From: Eubacteriaceae bacterium | Lineage (GTDB): Bacteria; Bacillota; Clostridia; Eubacteriales; Eubacteriaceae | Direction: 5' to 3' | Assembly (NCBI GenBank): GCA_016650045.1 | Contig: JAENWK010000002.1 | Coordinates: forward strand, 1 to 64,000 | Length of the DNA stretch: 64,000 bases | In this document: positions 9,709 through 19,702 of the stretch, in pieces | How positions within the stretch are numbered: the first letter of the stretch is position 1 | How the letters are laid out: every line of letters starts with the position of its first letter | Position numbers and translations under genes: made by a program | Notes under the pieces: generated by a model | Seen by the model: only the letters and a program-made list of their open reading frames with translations | What the model was told of the DNA's origin: nothing | Database searches by the model: none

Positions 9709-9735
9709 GGTTTGTATACCCCATTCTTTTTAAAA

Positions 9736-10362
9736 TTATTTTTGGAGATCCGCGTTAATTTCGATTAAACTTGTTTTGAGATTTGAAAAAAGTTGTTGCA
9801 GTTCACTGATTTCCTGGTTTGAAAATGCATCGACGGTAGCAGTGATGGGTTTAAATAATTCAAATTGTTTATTCTCCAGCTGATCATAAATGGATTGTCC
9901 GGTTTCAGAAAGCATAAAAACAACTTCGCGGATATTGGTTAGGGATTTTTCTTTGGTAATGAGCCCTTTTTCAAGAAGTTTTCCTGAGCATTTTGAAACA
10001 GCGCTTTTAGATATACCTAATTTATTTGCAAGCTGTGTTAAGTTGATGGGAGAAAAACCACCAATCATATCAAGAGCTTTAAGTTCGGAAGGAAATAAAG
10101 AATGCTCACTATTAGAGGCAATAAACGTTCGCGGTAAAATGAGGATGTTTTGATAGAGATTTGCACAAGCCATCATTTCTTTTTTAAGAGAAGCAAGATC
10201 CGCATCATTTAAAGCAGGAATATCGGCAGTAATGGTGGGTTTCGCTTTTTTATGAATAACCTCTATTTTTTTTTCATCGGGTGCGCTTTTCTTTTTAATT
10301 TCCTTCTTAGAATCCTTAACTTCTTTTAGCTCAGACTTCTTGTTTTTCTTATCTTTTTTCAA
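9736..10362 (-). CDS. MarR-family transcriptional regulator with Lys/Glu-rich N-terminal extension
   Basis: LTQLANKLGISKSAVSKCSGKLLEKGLITKEKSLTNIREVVFMLSETG winged helix. Confidence 0.82.
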   Translation of the reverse strand: MKKDKKNKKSELKEVKDSKKEIKKKSAPDEKKIEVIHKKAKPTITADIPALNDADLASLKKEMMACANLYQNILILPRTFIASNSEHSLFPSELKALDMIGGFSPINLTQLANKLGISKSAVSKCSGKLLEKGLITKEKSLTNIREVVFMLSETGQSIYDQLENKQFELFKPITATVDAFSNQEISELQQLFSNLKTSLIEINADLQK

Positions 10363-10603
10363 AATAACACTCCTTTCAAAATTAAAATAAATTGGTTTTC
10401 CAGGGACAGGGTTTTGTTTACCCTGTTAACTTATCTTAATCATAACGAATTACTCGGTTAAATGCAACAAAAATCATCACTGAATTGTGGTTTTTATCTT
10501 CTTTTTAGATTGCTTTTTATGGGATTCTTAGTTAAAATGTTACCGTGAGATGTTTTGTATTTTAAAAACAAGATCGAAAATATTTTCTATTAGGAGGAAA
10601 AGG

Positions 10604-11701
10604 ATGAAAAAAAGATTAGGTGTGATTCTCGTAGTGTTGGCGATGATTGTTGTCAATGTTGCAGGATGCAGTTCCACAGAAACAACGTCCGACACAAGGG
10701 ATGTGATAAAGGCTGGTTTTATCTATGTAGGACCTGCAGATGATGGTGGATGGTCGCAAGCCCACGATCAAGGACGTGCGAAAATGGTTGAAAACTTAGG
10801 CGGCAAGGTTGAAACCATTGTTAAGGAAAATGTACCTGAAGAAAAAAGTGCTGTGATCTCAACCATTAGAGACATGGTCGATCAAGGCGCTACCATCATA
10901 TTTGGAACGAGTTTTGGTTTCATGGATGGTATGGCAGAAGCTGCCAAAGAATTCCCGGATGTTAAATTTGAACATTGTTCAGGTTATACAACCGCAGATA
11001 ATTTAGGAACCTATTTTGGTAAAATTGAGGAACCACGTTATTTATCTGGTATTGTTGCAGGTTTAGCCACAAAATCAAATAAAATAGCATATGTTGCGGC
11101 AATGCCTATTCCCGAAGTTATTCGTGGCATTAATGCCTTTGCTCTTGGTGTTAAATCAGTAAACCCAGACGCAACCATTAACGTTTCCTGGACCAATAGC
11201 TGGTATGATCCAACCGTTGAAAAAGCAGCTGCTGAAGCGCTCATTCAACAGGGATGTGACGTTACGGCGCAACATCAGGATTCCACTGCAACCATGGAAG
11301 CAGCCAGAGAAGCTGGAAAATTATCCATTGGTTATGATTCAAGCGCAGCAACATCCTTACCAGAAGTTTATATGACAGCACCTCTTTGGGATTTTAGCGG
11401 ATATTATACCGACCGCGTTCAAGCAGTCATTGATGGCACCTGGACATCCGATCAATATTGGGGCGGCATGAACGATGGTATTGTGTTACTGGATACCATC
11501 ACAGCCCTTGCACCCGGAGTCGCTCAGGCTCAGGTAGATACAGCCACCAAAGCAATTAAAGATGGCAGTCTTATTATTTTCACCGGTGAGCTTAAAGATC
11601 AAACCGGAACAGTTCGAGTTACTGCCGGTTCGGCAATAACCGACGAAGCACAACTAAGCATGGATTGGTTTGTCGATAATGTGGTTGGTACTTTACAATA
11701 G
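10604..11701 (+). CDS. BMP-family ABC transporter substrate-binding lipoprotein (nucleoside type)
   Basis: Lipobox VAGC; KAGFIYVGPADDGGWSQAHDQGR; start at ATG 10604 after AGGAGG. Confidence 0.88.
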   Translation: MKKRLGVILVVLAMIVVNVAGCSSTETTSDTRDVIKAGFIYVGPADDGGWSQAHDQGRAKMVENLGGKVETIVKENVPEEKSAVISTIRDMVDQGATIIFGTSFGFMDGMAEAAKEFPDVKFEHCSGYTTADNLGTYFGKIEEPRYLSGIVAGLATKSNKIAYVAAMPIPEVIRGINAFALGVKSVNPDATINVSWTNSWYDPTVEKAAAEALIQQGCDVTAQHQDSTATMEAAREAGKLSIGYDSSAATSLPEVYMTAPLWDFSGYYTDRVQAVIDGTWTSDQYWGGMNDGIVLLDTITALAPGVAQAQVDTATKAIKDGSLIIFTGELKDQTGTVRVTAGSAITDEAQLSMDWFVDNVVGTLQ

Positions 11702-11718
11702 TCAGAAAAATATGATGA

Positions 11719-11755
11719 CGGGCAGAGTCCTTTGGGCTCTGTCCGCTGTTTTTAT
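11719..11755 (+). terminator. Intercistronic terminator/attenuator hairpin
   Basis: GGGCAGAGTCC TTT GGGCTCTGTCC, about 12-bp stem, then GTTTTTATAG. Confidence 0.6.
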
Positions 11756-11770
11756 AGCAAAGGTGAAAGT

Positions 11771-13297
11771 ATGAATAATGATTATGTCGTAAAAATGGAA
11801 AACATCACCAAGGTATTTGGTCAGGTCAAAGCCCTGGATCATGTGGAATTTTCATTAAAAAAGGGAGAAATACATGCCATATTAGGTGAGAATGGAGCAG
11901 GAAAAAGTTCGCTTATGAACGTTCTAAATGGCATTTATGTGCCAGATCAGGGACGTATTGAAGTGAAGGGCAAAACAGTAACCATTCATTCACCAAAGGA
12001 CGCCTTAGAATTGGGTATTGGTATGTTACCACAGCATTATAAATTAGTGGATGTTTTTTCCGCTCTTGAAAATGTTGCAGCCGGAAGTCGAAAGACAACC
12101 CCTTTTTTAAATAAAAAAAAGATTTTAGATGAAATGGGGAAATTGATCAATCAACTGGGAATGGACATTGATCCCAATAAAAAAGTCTATGCAATGTCAG
12201 TGGCGGAAAAACAAAGCCTTGAAATTTTCAAGGTATTGTATCGAGGCGCGGACATTTTAATTTTAGATGAGCCCACTGCGGTGTTAACCCCTCAGGAAAT
12301 AAAAAACCTCTTCCAGATTATCAGAAAAATGGTGGAGGTTGGATGTTCAGTGATTATCATCACCCATAAGCTGGATGAGGTCATGGAAATTAGTGATCGG
12401 ATTACCATCATGCGAAAAGGCACAACCATTGAAACTGTTAATAAAAAGGATACAAATTCTGAAGCTTTGGCAGGAATGATGGTCGGAGACGTTATGGAGC
12501 TGAATGTGCCGTGGGTTGAAGTAACACGGGGAGAAAAGTGTCTTGAAGTAAAGAATATCACGGCCATTGATAAAAATAAGGTGCCGGTAATTAACAATAT
12601 AAGCTTTGATCTTTATGCCGGAGAGATTCTCGGGGTAGCGGGAATTGCGGGAAGTGGACAAAAAGAACTTTGTGAAGGGATTGCCGGGTTATATCCCATT
12701 AAGTCCGGAGAAATTATTTTTGATCATACCAATATTATTGGGAAAACCCCTGAAGATATTAATAAAATGGGGATCAGCCTCAGCTTTGTTCCTGAGGATC
12801 GCCTGGGAATGGGACTGGTATCTTCCATGGATATCATCGACAATGTTCTGCTTAAGGACTATAAAAATACAAAAGGCATGGGAATTTCCAGAGTCATATC
12901 CAGGGGAAAGGCCAAAGCACTGGTTGAAAAATTAAATGTTTCAACACCAGCCATTGAAAATCATGCGGTAAGTCTTCTTTCCGGAGGAAATATTCAAAAA
13001 GTATTGTTAGGTCGGGAAATTGAGCTGGAACCGAGATTAATGCTCACAGCCTATGCCACTCGGGGTCTTGATGTCAGGTCCTCTCAGATTATTTATGATT
13101 TATTGAATATTGAAAAGAAGAAAATGATACCAATTCTGTATATTGGAGAAGACCTTGACGTGCTCATGAGTCTCTGCGATCGGATCGTCGTGTTATGCGA
13201 AGGAAAGGTCACAGGCATTGTTAATCCCAGAAAAACAACCAAGGAGGCCATTGGTCTGTTGATGTCCGGGGTGACGGAAGAAGGTAAAGAAAAATGA
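11771..13297 (+). CDS. ABC transporter ATP-binding protein, tandem NBDs (nucleoside/sugar type)
   Basis: GENGAGKSS Walker A; ILILDEPTAVLTP; second domain LLSGGNIQKVLLGREI; start at ATG 11771. Confidence 0.88.
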   Translation: MNNDYVVKMENITKVFGQVKALDHVEFSLKKGEIHAILGENGAGKSSLMNVLNGIYVPDQGRIEVKGKTVTIHSPKDALELGIGMLPQHYKLVDVFSALENVAAGSRKTTPFLNKKKILDEMGKLINQLGMDIDPNKKVYAMSVAEKQSLEIFKVLYRGADILILDEPTAVLTPQEIKNLFQIIRKMVEVGCSVIIITHKLDEVMEISDRITIMRKGTTIETVNKKDTNSEALAGMMVGDVMELNVPWVEVTRGEKCLEVKNITAIDKNKVPVINNISFDLYAGEILGVAGIAGSGQKELCEGIAGLYPIKSGEIIFDHTNIIGKTPEDINKMGISLSFVPEDRLGMGLVSSMDIIDNVLLKDYKNTKGMGISRVISRGKAKALVEKLNVSTPAIENHAVSLLSGGNIQKVLLGREIELEPRLMLTAYATRGLDVRSSQIIYDLLNIEKKKMIPILYIGEDLDVLMSLCDRIVVLCEGKVTGIVNPRKTTKEAIGLLMSGVTEEGKEK

Positions 13298-14358
13298 TTC
13301 ATGTTATTAAGAAAGATGTTCCCAAAACCCGGGATAAGATATTAATACGAGTTGCGGCTGTTGTGGCTGCCTTATTGGTCTCTTCAATTATAGTCATTTT
13401 TGCTGATGCCAACCCTATTAATTTATATATTGGAATTATTCAGGGATGCTTTGGAAATCTCCACCGTTTTGCGGCGACCATCCAAATTATGGTGCCGCTG
13501 CTGGTGCTTTCACTGGGTGTGATGGTTGCTTTTAAAATGCGATTTTGGAATATTGGTGCGGAAGGCCAATTTCTAATGGGAGCAATAGGGGCCTCTCTCG
13601 TCGTCAGAATTTTCCCGAATTTGCCATTGCCCATGATGATTTTGACCATGGCTGTCTTTTCTTTTTTATTTGGCGCCATGTGGTTATTGATTCCGGCTTT
13701 TTTTAAGGCGAAGTATGGCACCAATGAAACCCTGTTTACTTTAATGATGAACTATATCGCGCTGACTATCGTCACAGCGTTACAGTATGATTTTTGGAAG
13801 GATCCAGGAGCAAAGGGAATGCCTAAAATTGCCAATTTTCCAGCCAACGCCCTATTGCCAAGTATGAGCGGTTTTAATTTGAGCATTGTGTTTGCCATAA
13901 TTCTTGTAATCCTAGCCTGTTTTTTCATAAATTATTCGAAAATCGGGTTTGAAATTACCGTATTGGGTGAAAGTGAAAACACCGCCCGATATTTGGGAAT
14001 CAACGTTACCAAAACAATTATTATTGCAGCACTGATTAGCGGAGGCCTTTGCGGTCTTGTAGGTATGTTTCAAACTGCGGGAATCAGTGGGGCTCTTTCG
14101 GTTGGCATAACCGGAGGTCTTGGTTTTACCGCCATTATTGTGGCCTGGCTTTCCGGGCTTAAAGTTCCCTTCATTGTTTTGAATTCCTTTGTATTCGCAG
14201 TGCTCCTTCAGGGAGGCTCATATATTCAAACGGCTTTCCAGATCCCCGGTTCTGTGGCGGAAATGATTCAGGCCATTATTCTTTTCTTTATTCTTGAATC
14301 TGAATTCGCACTGCACTATCGATTTGTATCAGATAAAGAGACACGAGAGGTTGCCTAA
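13294..14358 (+). CDS. ABC transporter permease (BMP-associated)
   Basis: FWNIGAEGQFLMGAIGA and 4-bp overlap with the ATPase gene. Confidence 0.88.
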   Translation: MIHVIKKDVPKTRDKILIRVAAVVAALLVSSIIVIFADANPINLYIGIIQGCFGNLHRFAATIQIMVPLLVLSLGVMVAFKMRFWNIGAEGQFLMGAIGASLVVRIFPNLPLPMMILTMAVFSFLFGAMWLLIPAFFKAKYGTNETLFTLMMNYIALTIVTALQYDFWKDPGAKGMPKIANFPANALLPSMSGFNLSIVFAIILVILACFFINYSKIGFEITVLGESENTARYLGINVTKTIIIAALISGGLCGLVGMFQTAGISGALSVGITGGLGFTAIIVAWLSGLKVPFIVLNSFVFAVLLQGGSYIQTAFQIPGSVAEMIQAIILFFILESEFALHYRFVSDKETREVA

Positions 14359-15290
14359 TGGAAATTGTATTTTTTTTAAGTGCGGCGGTTAAAGCCGGCA
14401 CCTGTTTACTGTATGCGACCCTGGGAGAGATTATTTCTGAAAAAGTCGGACATTTGAATCTTGGGGTAGAGGGAATGATGCAAATAGGCGCCGTCATTGG
14501 TTTTATCGCAGGTTTTACCTCAGGAAACCCCTATATCGCCGTTCTTTGTGCGGCTCTTGCCGGTGCGGCGGGTGCCATGATTTACGGATTTCTCACAGTG
14601 AGCCTGAAGTCAAATCAAGTGGTCACAGGGCTTGCCCTGACTATTTTCGGCATTGGATTTGCCGCATTCTTTGGAAAGGCATTTGTCGGGAAAAAAGTGC
14701 CGGAAGCCATTACAATCTTTTTCCAACCGGTGAAATTGCCATTCCTGGGAGATATTCCATTTATTGGAAATATATTTTTTAATCAGAGTGTGTATGTGTA
14801 CTTCTCATATTTTCTGGTGATTATGGTTTATATTTATCTTTATAAAACAAAATGGGGCCTTAACACTCGGATGATTGGAGAAAATCCAGTGGCCGCCGAT
14901 GCCAGCGGTATTCCAGTGGATCGATACAAGTATTTTAATATCGCGATCTGCGGTGCTCTTTGCGGATTGGGCGGTGCCTTTTTATCCCTGGTCTATATCA
15001 GTATCTTCCCGGTAAATGTGGTGGGCGGTCGCGGTTGGATTGCAGTGGCTCTGGTTATTTTTGCGATGTGGAACCCTGGAAAAGCAATGTTAGGTGCGTA
15101 TTTCTTCGGCGCCATGGATATCGCGAGCTTTTGGCTTCAAACCTATAATTTCCCGGTATCCATTTACTTTTTCAATGCTCTCCCATATTTAGCCACGGTA
15201 TTTGTTCTCGTTTTTACTTCTATGCGAAAACATAAAAATAAAAAAGAACCGGCCTGGCTGGGGAAAAATTATTTCAAAGAAGATCGATAA
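14358..15290 (+). CDS. ABC transporter permease (BMP-associated)
   Basis: GEIISEKVGHLNLGVEGMMQIGAVIGF. Confidence 0.88.
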   Translation: MEIVFFLSAAVKAGTCLLYATLGEIISEKVGHLNLGVEGMMQIGAVIGFIAGFTSGNPYIAVLCAALAGAAGAMIYGFLTVSLKSNQVVTGLALTIFGIGFAAFFGKAFVGKKVPEAITIFFQPVKLPFLGDIPFIGNIFFNQSVYVYFSYFLVIMVYIYLYKTKWGLNTRMIGENPVAADASGIPVDRYKYFNIAICGALCGLGGAFLSLVYISIFPVNVVGGRGWIAVALVIFAMWNPGKAMLGAYFFGAMDIASFWLQTYNFPVSIYFFNALPYLATVFVLVFTSMRKHKNKKEPAWLGKNYFKEDR

Positions 15291-15306
15291 TCGATTGGGA
15301 ACTATG

Positions 15307-15337
15307 AAAAGGCCGTCTTTTTAAGACGGCTCTTTTT
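15307..15337 (+). terminator. Rho-independent terminator
   Basis: AAGGCCGTCTTTTTAAGACGGCTCTTTTT. Confidence 0.8.
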
Positions 15338-15395
15338 GCACAAATAGGAAATTATGGTATAATAAAAGCTAAATTAAGAAGGAGCCCAGAGAATA

Positions 15396-16463
15396 ATGAA
15401 AGAATTAATTTGCACAACAGAAAATACTCACTCGTACCCGATTATTATTGAAAAAGGACTGAAAGGTCGTTTGTCAAAAATGAAGGCACTTTTTTCTGAA
15501 TATCATAAAGTCATGATTATTACCGATAAAAATGTTGCAAAGGAATATCTGGTGGCAGTAGAACGACAGATACGTCTTGCAGGCCCAAAGGTTTACAATA
15601 TCGTTATCCAGCCTGGCGAAAAAAGCAAATGCCTGGATCAGGCATCAAGTATCTATAATGAATTAGTAAAATGCAATATTACACGAAGTGATGCCATTGT
15701 CACCCTGGGTGGCGGTGTAGTCGGTGATTTAGGAGGATTTTGCGCGGCGACCTACCTGAGAGGCATTGATTTGATCCAAATACCCACATCCCTGTTAGCC
15801 CAGGTTGACAGCAGTGTGGGCGGCAAGGTTGGCATTGATCTTGAGTTTGGAAAAAACCTTGTTGGGGCATTTCATCAACCCAAGGCTGTGATCATTGATC
15901 CTCTTTTTCTTGAAACCCTGGAAGATCATTATATGATCGATGGTATGGCGGAAGTCATTAAATACGGTTGTATTTGTAATGCCAATCTGTTTGTAAAATT
16001 AATGGGCTATACCTATCATGAAGATCTCATTGAAGACATGGAAGAAATTATCGCCAAGTGTTGTCAAATTAAACGGGACATTGTGGAAGAAGATGAACAT
16101 GAGCATGGCGTCAGGCGTTTATTAAACTTCGGTCATACCGTTGGTCATGTAGTTGAAACATTTTATAAATTTAAAAAATATTCCCATGGCGAAGCGGTGG
16201 CCATTGGGATGGCTCAGATCACTAAAAAAACCGTTGAAGAAGGCATATCTCAGGCTGATACCTATAAAAATGTGGTTGAAATTCTAGATGCCTATGGACT
16301 GCCGTCAAAGCTTCCAAGCATGCCTTTGGACAAGGTCCAGGAAATTCTTTTCACCGATAAAAAATTTGAAAATGAAGCACTTCATATTTGTGCATTAATA
16401 AAAATTGGCGAAGCTGAAATCGTGCAAATTAAAAAGCAACAGGCCATTGAGCTGTTTCGATAA
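15396..16463 (+). CDS. aroB: 3-dehydroquinate synthase
   Basis: IVTLGGGVVGDLGGFCAATYLRGI, PTSLLAQVDSSVGGKVGID. Confidence 0.95.
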   Translation: MKELICTTENTHSYPIIIEKGLKGRLSKMKALFSEYHKVMIITDKNVAKEYLVAVERQIRLAGPKVYNIVIQPGEKSKCLDQASSIYNELVKCNITRSDAIVTLGGGVVGDLGGFCAATYLRGIDLIQIPTSLLAQVDSSVGGKVGIDLEFGKNLVGAFHQPKAVIIDPLFLETLEDHYMIDGMAEVIKYGCICNANLFVKLMGYTYHEDLIEDMEEIIAKCCQIKRDIVEEDEHEHGVRRLLNFGHTVGHVVETFYKFKKYSHGEAVAIGMAQITKKTVEEGISQADTYKNVVEILDAYGLPSKLPSMPLDKVQEILFTDKKFENEALHICALIKIGEAEIVQIKKQQAIELFR

Positions 16464-16545
16464 GAGTTAACCTTCCAGTACGATCGTGTCGTATCAGAAT
16501 AAAGGGTTGGGACTTCATTAAGAAGAGAAATAAATGAGGCAATGT

Positions 16546-17847
16546 ATGAAAACAATTGAAATTACCCAAAAAAAACTCAGTGGAACCATTAAGATTCCAC
16601 CTTCGAAAAGCGTAAGCCATCGAGCCATTATTTCAGCAGGGTTGGGAAAAGGAGTCAGTAAAATTTCCAATGTGCTGTTGTCCCAGGATATGATTGCAAC
16701 CTGCAAAGCCATTGAGGCCATCGGCGCGGACATTGAGTATAAAGAAGAATCTAATCATCGTTATACACTAATCATACAAGGGTCAAATGAAGTCAATCTA
16801 AACACCAATGAGATAAACTGCAATGAATCGGGATCGACTCTGCGTTTTATTATTCCCATTCTGTTACTTCAAGATGATGAGGTGATTGTCACCGGAGAAG
16901 GACGTTTGGTAACCCGGCCCATGAAACCCTATTATGACTTGTTTAAAGAAAAATCCATTGCCTTTGAACACCTCACTCAAGGACAGGATTTACCTTTGGC
17001 CATTAAGGGTAAGTTAACCCCAGGAACCTATAAACTGGATGGCTCGGTGAGTTCCCAGTTTATTACCGGACTGCTTTTTGCTTTGCCTCTGCTTTCAGGA
17101 GACTCTGTCATTGAAATGACCTCTGACCTGGAATCCAAACCCTATGTTGATATTACCATAGAAGTCCTCAAATCTTTTGGCATTAACATTGGAAATGATG
17201 ATTACCAGCGCTTTTATCTCAAAGGGAATCAGAGCTATACACCCTGCGACTACCGCGTAGAAGGCGATTTTTCCCAGGGAGCTTTTTGGTTGGTTGGCGG
17301 AATCATCGGAGCGTCCATTCACTGTGAGGATTTAAATCTGGTTTCTCAACAAGGAGATAAAGTCATTGTTGAGATCATTAAGGCCATGGGCGGTAAACTG
17401 GACATTAATTCAACAGACATTCGTGCAAAAAATTCAAAAATCCATAGCATGGTCATTGATGTTTCCCAATGTCCTGACCTGGTACCCATTCTTGGAGTCC
17501 TCGGAAGCCTCAGTCAGGGAACAACACAGATCATCAACGGGGAACGCCTCCGTTACAAAGAATCGGATCGACTCATGGCAACGGCGGATGTGCTGAATAC
17601 CCTAGGCGGTAAGGTCACCGAAACCCCGGATGGTCTCATTATTCAGGGAGTTGAAAAGTTCACCGGCGGAAAAGTGAAAAGTCACAATGATCATCGGATT
17701 GCTATGGCTGTGGCCATGGCGTCCATTGCTTCCCAGGAGAAAATTATTCTTGAAGGTGCCGAAGCTGTGAATAAATCCTATCCGCATTTTTGGGAGGACT
17801 TTGAAAAAATGGGAGGTGAAGTCATTGGGATCAACTTGGGGAAATAA
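16546..17847 (+). CDS. aroA: 3-phosphoshikimate 1-carboxyvinyltransferase (EPSP synthase)
   Basis: PPSKSVSHRAIISAG, NCNESGSTLRF, RLRYKESDRL, HNDHRIAMA. Confidence 0.95.
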   Translation: MKTIEITQKKLSGTIKIPPSKSVSHRAIISAGLGKGVSKISNVLLSQDMIATCKAIEAIGADIEYKEESNHRYTLIIQGSNEVNLNTNEINCNESGSTLRFIIPILLLQDDEVIVTGEGRLVTRPMKPYYDLFKEKSIAFEHLTQGQDLPLAIKGKLTPGTYKLDGSVSSQFITGLLFALPLLSGDSVIEMTSDLESKPYVDITIEVLKSFGINIGNDDYQRFYLKGNQSYTPCDYRVEGDFSQGAFWLVGGIIGASIHCEDLNLVSQQGDKVIVEIIKAMGGKLDINSTDIRAKNSKIHSMVIDVSQCPDLVPILGVLGSLSQGTTQIINGERLRYKESDRLMATADVLNTLGGKVTETPDGLIIQGVEKFTGGKVKSHNDHRIAMAVAMASIASQEKIILEGAEAVNKSYPHFWEDFEKMGGEVIGINLGK

Positions 17848-18904
17848 GCTGAAAATTTCAATTTTCGGAGAATCTCACGGAGTCGGCATTGGTGCAGTTC
17901 TGGACGGGTTACCTCCCGGCATTGAAATAGATCTTGAAAGAATACAGCATGAGCTTAATCGACGGGCAGCCAAGGGAAACCCTTTGGCGACACCCAGAAA
18001 AGAAGGGGATAAAGTTGAGATTCTCAGCGGTGTTTTTAACGGAAAAACAACCGGAGCCCCTTTAACCGGACTTATCAGGAATGAGAATACCCGGTCAGGG
18101 GATTATTCGAAAACCAGGGATTTAATGCGGCCCGGACATGCTGACTTTACCAGTAACATAAAATACAAAGGCTTTCAGGATTATCGTGGCGGCGGACACT
18201 TTTCCGGACGATTGACGGCACCTCTGGTTTTTGCCGGTGCTGTTGCCAAAGAAGTTTTGAGAGTGATAAGGCCAGAAATCATTATTGGCAGCCGAATTGT
18301 TTCCATTGGCGGGATCAGTGATATATCATTCCCGCATTGGAAGGATTATAAGGGTTTAAGTGAACACTTTAAGAATCCGGCGTTCCCACTGGTTAATCCT
18401 GATCTGGAAGAATCCATGAAAGCCGAAATCATTGCAGCCATGAAAGATCTGGATTCGATAGGCGGAGTCATTGAAGGTTTTGTCATTGGTTTAGAACCAG
18501 GCATCGGGAATCCCTTTTTCGAATCCATTGAAAGCCGTCTTGCCAGTTTATTATTTTCAGTTCCAGGTGTAAAAGGGGTGACTTTTGGGGCTGGATTTGA
18601 TCTGTCAGAAAAACGAGGATCCCAGACTAACGACCCAATGGTCATAAACAATGGTAAGGTGGAAACACTGACCAATAACAATGGTGGCATAAACGGCGGT
18701 ATTTCCAATGGCATGCCAATGGTTTTCCAAATTGCAATGAAGCCTACCCCTTCCATTGAAAAACAACAACAAACCATTAACCTGGATAAAATGGAAAATG
18801 CCTCTATTAAAATAGCGGGCAGGCATGATCCCTGTATTGTGATACGAGCTTTCCCAGTGGTGGAAGCCGTCACCGCCATTTGTTTGACAGATTTCCTGAT
18901 TTAG
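17816..18904 (+). CDS. aroC: Chorismate synthase
   Basis: STWGNKLKISIFGESHG, RPGHADFT, DYRGGGHFSGRLTAPLVFAGA; start probably GTG 17816 or TTG 17825, overlapping the end of aroA. Confidence 0.94.
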   Translation: MKSLGSTWGNKLKISIFGESHGVGIGAVLDGLPPGIEIDLERIQHELNRRAAKGNPLATPRKEGDKVEILSGVFNGKTTGAPLTGLIRNENTRSGDYSKTRDLMRPGHADFTSNIKYKGFQDYRGGGHFSGRLTAPLVFAGAVAKEVLRVIRPEIIIGSRIVSIGGISDISFPHWKDYKGLSEHFKNPAFPLVNPDLEESMKAEIIAAMKDLDSIGGVIEGFVIGLEPGIGNPFFESIESRLASLLFSVPGVKGVTFGAGFDLSEKRGSQTNDPMVINNGKVETLTNNNGGINGGISNGMPMVFQIAMKPTPSIEKQQQTINLDKMENASIKIAGRHDPCIVIRAFPVVEAVTAICLTDFLI

Positions 18905-18928
18905 ATTTTAAACCTAAGGAGGACCTAA

Positions 18929-19228
18929 GTGAAGTCACTGGAGTTGATTCGAAAAAATATTGATGAAATTGATGAGGAAATGCGTGTGCTTTTTGAAAAA
19001 CGCATGGGTTGTATAAAGGAAGTTGCTGAATATAAATTCAAAAATAATGAAAAATTATTCGATCCAAAACGGGAAGAAATAATCATTGAAAAGAATATTA
19101 AACTCCTTAAAAATGAGGAGTATAACATCGCCTATGTTATTTTTATTCACGTATTGATGGACAGCAGTAAAGAGTTCCAGAAAGAATGGATGAAGTTTCA
19201 GGAGGCAAAAAAGAGGGGTAATTTGTAA
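18929..19228 (+). CDS. Stand-alone chorismate mutase (AroQ type)
   Basis: LELIRKNIDEIDEEMRVLFEKRMGCIKEVAEYK. Confidence 0.85.
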   Translation: MKSLELIRKNIDEIDEEMRVLFEKRMGCIKEVAEYKFKNNEKLFDPKREEIIIEKNIKLLKNEEYNIAYVIFIHVLMDSSKEFQKEWMKFQEAKKRGNL

Positions 19229-19521
19229 TGAATATCATCATGTTGCTTATTGTTGCTGCCATTGTTATTCCCGGGTACTTAATGATTAGTCGACTATCAA
19301 GTAAATTATATTCCTATAATGCTAAAATGGACGAGGAAACCAAGGAATGTGACGGATTAGATTGCATAGAAGAGCGAAGGGATGAAACTGAAAAAGAGTC
19401 CGAGATCCAGGATGAAGAACGCAAAGATAAAAATAAATCTGAGATTAAACATGAAGAAAGCAAGGATGAAAATAAGTCTGAAATCCAGGATGAAGAGATT
19501 ATAATTGAAACGCAATCTTAA
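19228..19521 (+). CDS. Small membrane-anchored protein with charged repeat tail
   Basis: N-terminal TM IIMLLIVAAIVIPGYLMI; repeats KSEIQDEERKDKN/KSEIKHEESKDEN/KSEIQDEE. Confidence 0.55.
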   Translation: MNIIMLLIVAAIVIPGYLMISRLSSKLYSYNAKMDEETKECDGLDCIEERRDETEKESEIQDEERKDKNKSEIKHEESKDENKSEIQDEEIIIETQS

Positions 19522-19702
19522 AAAAAGACTTGAAAATGCAAGAAATCTATCGAAATCTATCGAAATGTAAAAAAAACAGTCTTTTGTCAAAAAAATAGCT
19601 TTAATAAAACCACACAATTCTATATAATAGCAACAACTTATTTTCTATAGGTTATAATCATTTTGACTGCATAATAATACGTTAAAGAAAGTAGAAGGTC
19701 GT

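Noticed and set aside
17801-17847. Large aroA/aroC overlap suggesting a frameshift
   Set aside because: Explained by an over-extended aroC start; internal GTG 17816 or TTG 17825 gives the conserved AroC N-terminus
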